Positions 9,101 to 21,100 of a stretch of 64,000 nt of DNA are shown piece after piece (positions within the stretch are counted from its first letter, which is position 1; each line of letters begins with the position of its first letter). A program made the translations under genes and the position numbers. The stretch is taken from contig NZ_BMNE01000004.1 in the NCBI RefSeq assembly GCF_014646295.1, forward strand, positions 558,001 to 622,000, given 5' to 3'. The stretch comes from Nocardia rhizosphaerihabitans. Its GTDB lineage: Bacteria; Actinomycetota; Actinomycetes; Mycobacteriales; Mycobacteriaceae. Under the pieces are notes generated by a model. That model was not told the origin of the DNA, made no database searches, and was given only the letters and a program-made list of their open reading frames with translations.

Positions 9101-12100
9101 GGAAATGATGCGAAATCTGGTGCGGGACATCCTGCTCCGGCCGGACGACTTCCCCGGCGTCAAGACGATGAAGGTCACCGGGCCGGAGGCGCAACGGTCC
9201 GACGCGATCGTGATCTACACCCGTGATCTCGCTGCCGCCCAGCAGGTGTCGTCCTGGCTGCGCGACTACCGCGACCGGGCGGGTGATGTCTTCCTCTGGG
9301 ACGCGCCCGCGATGACCAACCAGGTACTCGAGGGTGTCGGCCTCGGCGAGCACCAGTCGGGGGAGAGCTTCGGCGACGTGCGTTCGGTCGCGATCCGCCG
9401 GGCGCTGGATATCGTGCGCTCCAACGGCGGCGACTTCGCCGACTTCCACGCCGAGGTGCTGCGTCAGCTGCCCTCGGCATCCGTCGACCCCGCTACCCCG
9501 CACCGGAACGCGGCGCCCGACCAGCCGCAGGCCTGGCCGCCACGCGACGGCTTCGACCGGATGGGCAGCCCGGACGACGACAGCGATGCGGGACGGACCC
9601 CGCCGCCCGACGACCGCACCGCCCGCGGCGACGAGGAGACTCCCGCGCAAGCCGCCGCTCGCCTGCGCGCCCAGCTGGCCGACCTGCGCGCGGACGTCGC
9701 GGCCAACCGGGCCGAATTCCTGCACGACCTGGCCGATTCGATGCGCGACTCCGATCCGCGGACCAGGGAGGGCGAGTCGCCCGAGTCCGTGCGCGGCCGC
9801 GCCTGGCAGGCCGACTGGAACGCCCGCCAGCTCCGGGCCGACGCCGACCTGCTGTGGACCTCCGCCGGTGGCAGGCCGGACGCACCCCCGCCGGACCCGC
9901 GCCTCGCGTACCGGATGGATCCCCCGTCCTCGCAGACGGATTCGTCGTCCGGCTCGCGGACAAACGAGCCGGCGCCGCCGCGGAACGGAGCCCGGCCGGA
10001 TCCGCGCCTCGCGTACATGATGGATCGGCCGGACGGGCAGCCCGCGCCGGATCCGCGCCTCGCGTACATGATGGACCGGTCCGATACGACGCCGACGGAT
10101 CCCCGTCGGGCCTACATGATGGATCCCGAAAATCCGGCTGGGCAGCCGGATTCGGGCAATCGCGGGCCGACGCCCGAGCTGGCCGCGGCCGACGACTGGG
10201 CCAAGGCCGAATACGACCGGTTGATGGAGGAGCGCAACCGGCTGGCGCGCGAGATGGAGTTCTGGCGCGCCAAGCGCGACGATCGGGTGACCCGGTTGAC
10301 GGGGATCACCGACGTGGAGCTCGCCGTCGGGTCCCGCGACAATCTCGCGAACACGATGCGCCGCCTGGCCGCCGAGGCCGATTCGCAGTCCACCCGGGTC
10401 GCGCCGATCGGCGAGGAACCTGGCACCCGGGTCAACCAGCGGCGTTCGGAAGCGGACGCGGCGCACCGCCGCGAGACCGCGGCCAAACTGGACGAGGCGG
10501 CCCGCCGGGTCATCGAGATGCGCGAACAGCTCGCCGCGCTCGACCGCCGGATCGCCGAACTCGAGGCCAGCGGCGCCATCGACGGCAGGCCGACCAGCGC
10601 GGAAGACCGGGCCGAACTGGACCGCCTGGCGCGTCAGCGGGCCGACGAATTGCTGCGGATCAAGCCGCGCCGCGCCATGCGCGACGATCTCGCCGAGCGC
10701 CTCGGCTTGGTCGACGCCGACGGTGTGCTCGACGAATCCCTGCTGTCGCCGGAGAATCTCGCCGGCACGATCGACGCTCTGCGCGAAGCCGATTCGGGCG
10801 ACCGCACCGGCGAGATCGACGCGCTCGCCGAGGCGGCGCGCGATGTGAACGAGGCGCACAACCGGATCGGCAGGCTGCAGGACGAGATGGCGCTGGTCGC
10901 GGGCGCGGCCAGGGCCGATATCGAGGGCGCGGGCGGCCGGATGCTGACCAGGGACATCGGTCTCGTCGACGGCGACCCGCCGCGCCTTGTCGTCTACGGA
11001 CCGCGCGATCAGCTGGGCTACCAGCCGCGCCAGGACGGCCTCACCGATCACGAACTGACGCTGCGGCGGGCGCTGAGCACCGTCGACGACGTGGTGCGGG
11101 CGTTCGTGCGCGACCACGCGACGATCGAGTACCGCAGGATCACCGCCGACCGCGAGGGCAACGCGCGCGTCGATCCGATGCCGGACGACACACCGCAGTT
11201 GCAGCGCCGGACGATCGACTACACGATCTCCGACGTCAGGGGCGGGAACGTCCGGATCGAGGTCGCCCGATGGCGATCCGCGGACGGCACCTGGCACGAC
11301 GTCGATCCCGAGCGCACCCGGCAGACGCAGGGCCGCGGCTCCGACGCGACGCCGGACGTGTTCGAAGGCCGCATGTTGCCGGAGGGGACGAGCAGCGTCG
11401 GCGTGACGCCGACCCAGGCGGCCATCGTCGACGCGGTCGCGGGCTCGTCCGGCCCCGGTGTCAACGACGCGTTCATCCCGAAGCTGCCCGGTGGGTTGTC
11501 GCCGGCGAACCCCGGCCTGGAAAGCCACTCCAACGACGTTCCCGACGCCGCGTCGAACCTGATGCGGATGATTCTGGAAACGATGAAGTTCGCCGGCTGG
11601 TCGTGGTTCCAGGATCCGAACGACCCGACCCGGATCAAGCCGGGCTTCAGGCGCAAACGCCTGTTCCGCCGATTCCGGTCGGAACAACAGCCCTTCATCA
11701 CCCCGCCGCAGCGCGAAACCACGTTCGGCCGCACCGATCCGACCGAGGCCATCCGGACCGCGGCCGCGCGGGAACAGCGGCGGGCCGCCTGGTCGCAGGT
11801 GCAGCGCTGGGCCGACCAGCAATACGACGCGTTCCTGCGCGACGACAGCGACGTCACCGCCATCGCGGAAACCCTGCGCAGCCAGCACGCCGACGCGCAG
11901 CGCGCGCAGGCGCGCGACATGGTCGACCGGATCCGGACCCTGCTGGACGAAGCCGAAACCCGCCTGCCCGGGGACGACCCCGCGCACCGGCGGCGCGTGC
12001 TGATCGACAACATCACCGCGCTGGTCGGTGATCCGGACGTCCGGTTCACCCGCCACGACACCGACGCGGACCAGCGTCGCGACCAGGTGCGGCAGGTGCT

Positions 12101-15100
12101 CGACTGGATCGACGCCGGGGTGCACCCGGACGTCATCGCCGACTCGATCGCCCACCAGTTCTCCACCCGGATTCTCGAGCTCACGCCGGAGCAGGTCCAC
12201 CAGATCAAGCGCCTGCTCATGAGCGATTCGCTGCTGATGAACGACCCGGATTCCGGGGAACGGCGCTGGCGCAGGCTGGATCGGCTGCCCGAGGTCGCCG
12301 AGGCGTGGAACCGCCTGGCCGGCCGCGATCTCGCGGAGCTGGGCGAGCTGCAATCCGGCGATCTGGCGCTGATCCGCGACGCCTGGGAGTGGGTGCAGCG
12401 GGCGCGCGCCAGTTACGACGCCAACGACTTCACCCGCGGCTGGGACGAATTCCAGGACTGGCTGGCGCGTTCGGATGGCGACGACCCGACCGCCAACCAG
12501 CGCCGGTTCGCCATCCTCACCTGGGAGGAAATCCAGAACCAGGTCAACCGGCTGCCCGGCGACCACTGGGACGACAACCGTGCCCCGCTCACCGGACCGC
12601 GCGCGGGGGTGCCGTACGAGCCACCGTTGCCGAGCGTCCCGGGCCGCCCGACGCCGGAGATCGAGCCGGGCCGTCGCGAGGAAGACGGGCCCGAGGAGAA
12701 CGGCCCGGAGGCCGCGGGCGGCGTGCCCGCCGGCGACCCGCCGTCGCGGCCCCCCGCCGCGCCGGGACAGGCCAGGCCGGATCCGTACGCACCGGGCGAG
12801 TTCGACCGCATGGGCGACGGTGACCCGGACGACGGCGCGGATCCCACCCCCGCGCGGACCGCCGATCAAGGCCCCGTGCCCGACGGCATGTACCGCGGTG
12901 AGGACGGGCGCCTGCACCGGCCCGGCGACCGCGACGACTCCTACCGTGACCCCGACGGCAGGCTGCACCACGTCGACGACGAGCCGAACACCTACCGCGA
13001 CAAGAACTTCGGCTACCACGACGCCCGCACGCACTGGTTCATCGACGACCATCTCGCCGCGGCCGAATACGACTACCTGGCGATGAAGGGCGACTCGCAC
13101 AGCTACGACGTCACCGATCCGCGCCTCGCGCAGGAACTGCGCGACGTCTCGACGCTGCGGCTGCGGCTGCAGGCGGAACGCGACCCGATCGGCGCGCAGA
13201 TCAAGCTGCTGATGGCCGAATTCGACATCGAGCGGATCGCCGATCTGTCGACCGAACGACTCGGTGGCGAGATCCAGCGACAGACGGCCAAGGTCGAGGC
13301 GGACGCCTCGCTCAGCGAAGCCGACCTGATCGACAAGCTCGGCAAACTCGCCGATCTGGAAGAGCTGGCCACCAAGTACAACGACCTCGGGCCGGAGCTG
13401 GTGGAGGCCTCGAAACAGCTCGGTGAGCTGGCCGGTCTGGCGTTCGCGCTGGATCGGCAGCTGCGCCCGGACGCGGTGCTGCTCTCACCGTACGACGGCG
13501 CCTTCGACGGCGCGGGCACCGTCGACATCGCCTCGCTGGTGCCCGGAATCGGCGACGAGCCGCCGACGCTGGTCGTCGTCGAGGCCAAGGGCGTCGGCTC
13601 GACGCTGGGCGGTTCGAAGATCGCCAGGGCGGAACAGGGTTCGCCGGAATACCTGCGCCGGACCCTGGCCATGGACCGCAATCTCGCGGTCATCCTGAAC
13701 GAGACCCCGGCGCAGCTGGCCGCGCGCGGCGTCGACCCCGACAGCCCGGCCGGGCGCGCGCTGATCGACGCGGTGCGCGAGCTGCGCGCGGCTCAGGCGG
13801 ACGGGACCCTGCGGGTGGAGTACCACCTGGTGCACGCGTCGGCGCGCGGTGAGGTCACCGTCACCGAGCTGCTGCTCGAACGCGACGGCGTGAACGTCCT
13901 TGCCGACGTGCCGCTGCCGATCGCCGAGCTCGACACCATGGGTGCCGACGACGAGGTGATCCACCGGCTCGGCGACCACGGGGACGAGGTGCCGCTGCCG
14001 AGGGACGGCCAACCGTACGGGTGGCTGCTCACCCCGCCGGATCCCACGACCGCCGAGGTCCGCGATCTGCTCGGCCGCACCGAGGCTGGTGCCGAGGCGC
14101 TGGCGGTGCTCGATTCCGTCGACGCGCGAGTGCGTTTCGGCGCGCTCGACGATCCGGCACCGACCACGTTCGACGGCCGCGCGATGGAGGTTTTCGTCGG
14201 CGCCGACGCTCCCGACCGGATCACGCAGGCCGACGCGGTCGTGCGGGCGGGCGCACTCGCCGACGCGGTGCTCGGCGGCAGGCTGGAGACGACACCGTCG
14301 CAGATCCGGGCGCTCGACCGCGCCGAGCACATCGCCGCGCGGGTGCGGGCCGAGGCGGAGGCGTTCGGCAGGCAGGCCGAGTTCCACCGGGAAGTCGATG
14401 CGGCAGGCCATGATCCGCTCAGCGGAACCGGCCGCGATCCGGTGGACACCGCCGTCCGCCGGACCCTGGACGCGGCCTATCTCGCGGCCTATGACGACGC
14501 GGTCGCGGCCGCCGCGGGACGGGAACCGGCGCCGACCCCCGAGCAGTTGCGCGATCTCGGCCGGGAAGCCGGCGTCGCGCGGCTGCTCGAGCACGAATTG
14601 TTCGACACCCCGGACGGTTTCGGCCGCCGCGACGAGGCCGCTGCGGAATGGGACGCGCACCGCACCACGGAGCGGCGGCCCGGGCTCGCGGAATACGTGC
14701 CGTCGGACCGCGACACCGCGCGCGAACTCGAACGCCTGATGCGCGAGCAGGCCGCCGCCACGCGCACGGTGATGCGCGTCGAGGCCGACTGGGATCGAGT
14801 CTGTGACCGGCTCGTGCGCGGATTCAACCTGCCCGTCGACGAACTTCCCAGCACCCGTCGTGGGATCGCCGACATGCTGTTGGTGCGCGCGAGCGACGTC
14901 GGCATCTGGCACGGCATGGACAACGCGATGCTGCTCACCGACCTGACCGCCCAGCACACCAGGGCCTCGGTCGACCGCGCGCGCCTCGTCGACGAGATCA
15001 CCGACCTGGTCCGCGCCGACCTCGCCGGACGCGCCGACGTGCCCACCGACGCGAACCGGGTCCGGGTGCACGGCGACGAAACCGGGGTGCTGTATGTAGT

Positions 15101-18100
15101 CGGGGACGCCGAGTCGAACCACGCCGCGAACGAACTCGTACCCGCCTCGTGGCTGGCGGATCCCGCCCAGACCAGGGAAGCGCTGGCCCAGGCCGGGGTG
15201 GCGCACGCGGCGCTGGTCGACCGGGTCGACCGGCTGTATCTGGAACCGCTCGGAATGCTCGAGCCGTCCCGCGGAGTGTCCTGGGAGCGGCCGGGCCGGT
15301 GGGCGGCCCAGCAACTGGCCGAGCGCGGGGTTTCGGTGCGCTACAGCATCGAACCCGAGTTCCGGTTCCGGCAGGGGTCGGCGACCGACCCGGGGACCGC
15401 ACCCGCCTACGACCCGGCCACCAACACCCTGGTGCTCGACCGCGACGCGGACAACCTGCAGCAGGCCGTCCAGCTGGTCTTCGCGGCTCGGATGGCCGAC
15501 CTGCTCGCCGCCGCCGACGGACTGCCCGAGCGTTTCACGCTCGGCCGGGACGAATACATCGACCGGATGAGCGACCGCGTCGCCGACGCCCTCGCACTGT
15601 CGTTCCAGTTCGACACGGTGTACCGCAGGCACGCCGAGTCCGTGGACGAGACGCCGGTGCGCCGCGCCTACGCCGAGGCCTACGAGAACGGACTGCGCAC
15701 CGCGACAAAGGCTTACGCGAAACTCGGGTCTGTCACCACCGACGAGCTGTTCCACGCCGCCGCGCACCGGGCAGGTGTGCGTGCCGTGCGTGGCGTGCTG
15801 GCCGGCGGCGGCGGTCCGCGCCTCGATGCCCGCACCTATCCGGATCACTTCGGCGCCGACTGGGATCGCGCCCACGGCATCACCCCGCCGCCCCCCGGCG
15901 CCGACACCGGCCGCGCCGACGGCCCGGCGCCCGCCGCGCGCAAGGACGCGCGCGCACCCTACCTGGCGATGGAGATCGAAACGCTGCGGGCGATGCGGGA
16001 CCGGGGCGACTACATCCCGGTCGGTCCCGCCGAGCAGGCCTACACCAACGCCTACGACAAGGCATACGCCAAGGCCGAGCGCGCGCAGCAACGCAATGCC
16101 GACGCGCCGCCGCCCGAGCGGGTCGCCGCCGAGGCGGGCCGGGACGCGTTGCGGCGCTACCTGAACCGGGTGGGACCCGAGACCGCCGAAATCGTGCTCG
16201 ACGTCGCCAGGGCCGCCGAGGACGGCGCGAATCCGGCCTGGGGCAGGCCGCAGGCCGTCGACCGGCCCGACATCCCAGCCCGCGGCGACCGGACGCTGCC
16301 GAGCGATGCCGCCGAACGCGCGCTGACCAGTGCGATCGGCTCGGATCCCGACAGTGTGCGGCTCACCCCGCAGATCGCCGACTTCCGCCAGCAGTCGCTG
16401 TTCAGCTGGCGGAGTCTGCACGTCGTCGCCGAGCCCGGCGGGCATCTGGCCGCCCTGCACGAGCTGGCGGCGACCAACCCCGACTACGCGACGGTGGTGT
16501 GGGACAGCAACGCCCACGGCCTCCAGTTCGCGGTGCCGGAGCCGGGACCGGGCGGCGATCCGGTGCTGCGCTACATCTCCGAGGACCAGGCACTCGGCCC
16601 GCTGCGCCGCCCCAACTCGGACGAATCCGCCGCGCTGCTGCTCGACCACTATCTGCGCTATCGCGCCGAGGGGCTGACGGATCTCGGATTCGGTGACTGG
16701 GTCGAGCAACTCGGCCCCGGCTACTTCGACTCCGTGGCGGACACCGAGCGCCGGCGCCGAGGCGAGCTCCCCGAATACCGCGACGGCGTCGTGCGTTTCT
16801 CGGGCGGCCTGAGCCATCAGGCCATCCGGGATGTGCTGGCCCACGACGGTCCGCCGCCCGCACCGCCGCATCCGGCCGACGTGGCCCACCGGGTGGCGAC
16901 CCGCAGCATCCCGCTGCTGCCCCCCGCCGGGCGCTACCCGGCGCACTTCCGCCGGGAATCGTTCACCCTCGACCAGTTCCGCGTCGACGCCTACCTCGAG
17001 CCCGACGGACACGGCCGGTGGCGGGTGCCCGCGCCGCGCGGTGACGCCTCGATGTCGGACGTGCTGGCCGCCCGCTTCCAGGGCATGACCGACAGCGACC
17101 CCACGCAATTGGTCGACCGGATCGTGCGGATGCTCGACGACCCGGCGGCCGACCTGAACGACCACAGCCGCCCGCGCGGTCGCTTCGGGCGTTTCATCGA
17201 TCGGCTGCCCTTCGGGTCGGGCGCGGACTTTCCGCCCGTCGTCCACCGGGCGGCGATCGAACCCGATTCCGGCGAACCGGGTTTCGACCGGATGGGCGAC
17301 GGGTTCCAGCTGCGTCCGCCGGACGAGGACATCAACTCCTTCGACATGCAGAACGAGCGGCTGCTCGGCGTCCCCGGCCCCGACGAATGGTCCGGGCTGA
17401 GCCCGGACCAGGTCGGCGCGCGGTTGCGCGACGAGCTCGCCCGGATCCTCGACCAGCCCGACCTGACGACGACCGGGTTCGATCTGCCCGGCCTCAACTG
17501 GCAGGTCGTGCAGGAATTCGCCAGGGGCGTTGTCGATATGGCGAACCGCCACCCCCATGCCGACCTGGATGGTGTCACGATCGGCGCGCTGCCGTGGTCC
17601 ACGTTGGCGCAGACCCAGAGCCGGCTGCGGGCGGACGGCGGATACCACAACACCATCGTCCTCAACCACGACCACGCGACCAGCGCCGAGGGGATTCACC
17701 AGCGGGTGCGCGAAGCCGCCGACAACGGACACTTCTATCCGGTGGCGCGGACCAGGGCGGTGTACTACCTGGCACTGCACGAATTCGGTCACGTGCTGGC
17801 CGCCACCGGTGGGTTCGATGCCTATACCAACGCCGAAGGACACCTGCTCACCGAGAGCAAGTCCGACCCCAGCGAGACCTACGGCGACTGGCTGGATCAG
17901 CTCAGCGGTTACAGCATCGACGACGGAATGCTCGAGCCCGGCGAAGCGGTCGCCGAAGCGTTCGCCCAGGTGGCGATGCTGGGCCGCGACAGCGTCAGCA
18001 AACCCGTTCGCGTCCTCTACGACCTGCTCATGGATCTCTCCGGCGACCCGTCGCGTGCTGCGAACGAGTCCGGCCCCGGCGCGCGCGACCGCGACCTGAC

Positions 18101-21100
18101 CGACGACGACGGCCGGGCGCAGACGCCCGTCGTGCGCCGCGACGACGCCGACGTGCCGTTCGATCGCCTCGGCGACGATCCCGACGCGGGCGACGGGGCG
18201 AAGAAGCAGCCCGCCGATCCGTCGCAGGCCACGCCGGAAGAGTCCGGCGACCAGGACCGGGGCGGGGTGCCCGTCGAGCCGACCACCGTCGGCCATCCGC
18301 CGCAGGTGCGCATCGAGGTCGACGGCGACGAGGTCGCGCTGAACGTGCGGCCCGACGGCGACGACCGCTGGGAGGTCGTCGACGAGAACGCGCCGCTGGC
18401 CGATGCCGCGCCGACCTCGCGGTTGCGCCGGGAATGGCAATTCGTCCGCGAGTCGTGGCCGCAGCACGTCGAGCAGATCAAGTACCCGTCCGGTTCGCCC
18501 GTCGGTGACAGCAAGGGCCAGGCCGCCATCGCCGACGGCATCAGCGGTATCGCCGATCTCGTGGAGTCCAGCGGGATGCCGCCGGCCCCGCCTGCCAATC
18601 CGACGCCGCCGACGCCGGATCATCCCGTCATCCAGGCGCCGCCGGACGCCGGCGGGCCCGACCCCACCTTCCTGCGCATCGGCCAGCAGCTGCCGATCTG
18701 GATCGCCAACCGCGAGAAGATCCCGCTGCTCGGCAGGCTGTCGGCCCGGATGCGCGATTCGGCGGGCGAACACCTGCCGATGCGCCTGCCGGACGGGCAG
18801 GAATACCAGCCCTGGTACTCCGATGTGGACCCCGACGATGTCCGGACCCAGCTCACCGGTGACCTCGAGGTCCACCGCGTCACGCCCGAGGAGGCGCGGG
18901 AAGGCCTGCTGCTCGCCTTCGCCGATGCCGATGCGGGACAACGGTCCAGGATCATCGACGCCCTGCTCGAGCACGAGCTGATCTCGCCCGACGAAGCGGA
19001 CCGGCTCGCCGACGAACCGCCCGCGACGCCGCAGCTGCCCGAATCGATCGGACCGAGGCCGGAGAGCGAGACCCTCACCGAAGCCGCCCAGCGGCTGCTC
19101 GGCATCGAGCTCACCGACGAGTCCCTGGCCACCGTGCAGCGGGTCATCGACGAGCAGCAGTACCGCGCCATGCGCATGGTCGGCGCGATCGAAGGGCTCG
19201 CCGCCGCGGCGCAGCGCTTCATCGAAGAGCAGACGATGCCGTACAGCAGGAGCGACCTGACCGGGGAACGCCCCGAGTCGGCCGGCCTGCCGGGGCGCCC
19301 GGAGCCCGCGTCCATCGAGGAACCCGGCAGGCCCGACGACGACGATCGTTACGACGACGAGTTCGACGACGACTACGACCAAGCGCCGCAACGCAAGCCG
19401 AGCCGCTACGCCGACCCCGATCCGGCGGGGCGTCCGGTCCCGATCGGCGGCGCCGTCAGCTTCATCGACCAGAACCCGCTCGGCCGGCTCCGCGACGAAT
19501 TCCTGCGTGCCTTCGGCCACGATCCGGGTCTGCTCAACACCGTCCCGATCGGCAACGGCGCCGAACCACTGCCGGAATGGGGCGACGCCGACGAACTCGG
19601 CCGCGACGACGGCCTGCGCAAATTCTTCCAGCACGCGCTGCGCCGCGACCAGCTCCGCGACGAGCTGGCCACCTGGGCCGCCAGCCGCGATGTCGGCATC
19701 GACGAGGTGTCCACCCGGGAAGCCGCCGACGCGCTGCTGGAACGGCTGCGCGCCGAGAGCATGGCCAGGATGGCGCGGGTCGCCGAATTCGTGGCGACCG
19801 CCGAGCGGCTGTTCTATCCGGACGCCGACGAGAGCGCGCCGGTCGGCACCAGGCTCGGTGATCAGGCGGTGCGGGTGCCGTTCGCGAACGGGCCTGAGCG
19901 GCTGGTCATCGTCGACGGGCTGTCCTCGCGCGACCACGTGCTCGCCGGGCTGCTCGCGGCCGATCCCGAGCTGGCCGCTCGGCTCGAACGCGGTGAGCTG
20001 GTGCTCAACTACGGTGTGGCACAGACCGACTGGTCGGGGCAGGTGCGCATCCAGCCGGTCGATACGCCCGAGGTGCGTTTCCGGCGCGAGGTCGTCGACG
20101 GCCGGGAGCTGGCCGTCACCCTGCTGCGCGACGGTGACGGGCCCTGGCGGCCGGTGGTCAACGCCGACGAGGTCGCGCCGACCGCACCCACCGATCCGGA
20201 CGCCCCGCCGCGGTCGCCCGCCGCGGTGCTCACCGACCTCGTGCAAACGGTGCGCGACCTCGGCCTCGACCCGCTCGGCCGGACTCCCGATGCGCTCGCC
20301 GAGCTGATCCCGGACCTGCGGCTCGACAATGCGGTGCGCGCCACCCAGATCGAGGCACTGAGCGATTTCACCCGCTCCGCCAACGACATCCAGACGTTCC
20401 ACGACATCGGCGACGCCCGCAGTCACCTCGCCACCCGACTCGGCCTCAGCCAGGCCGAGCTGACCCCGGCCACGCTGGTCGACGCGCTCACCGACCCCTC
20501 GACGCCCAAGGCACTGCGCATGCAGCAGCTCGTCGATCTCGTCGCCTACGTCAAGCAGTTGCGTGAGATCGATTCCGCCGCCGTCGACGCCGCCCGCGAT
20601 CAGCTGGCCCTGCGGCTCGTGTCCGAGGACACCGCGCGCAGGATGGTGCCGAAACGCTTCATCGCGCGCGTGGAGCTGGACCCGCGGATCATGGCGCTGC
20701 TGCCACCGGGCTATGTCGACGGGCCGGACGGCAAGCGCGTCTACGCGGTGAGCAAGAGTGGACTGTCGGCCAAGAGGCTACGCAAGCTGTTCCGGATGCT
20801 GCAGCGTGACGGACAGCAGGACCTGCTGCGCGAAGCGCTCACCGAATACGCGAACGCGCTGCACCGGGTCGACGTGTACTCGGAGGTACCGCGCGGCGAT
20901 GTGTCCGCCGATCCGCGTGTCGTCGACGGCCGGATGCCGATGCACGATCCGCAGGCCGTCTACAGCCTGCGTGATGTGGTCGCCGCGGCCATGCGCGGCC
21001 GGGAGGGTACCGATTTCGCGCGGGCGGTGGCCGAAGCCGCGGCGCGACCCGACAGCGGGCCGATCCCGAGCGATCCGTCGCGCCGCCCGTCCGCCAGCCG

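Noticed and set aside
2241..20426. Very long minus-strand open frames opposite the giant gene (2241-5858, 6054-13100 and 13485-20426; up to about 2,350 codons)
   Set aside because: They are antisense to a strongly coding plus-strand frame, rich in Arg, Gly, Val and His, and have no recognisable domain. In very high-GC coding DNA the opposite frame is often free of stops. No ribosome binding sites or operon context support them.
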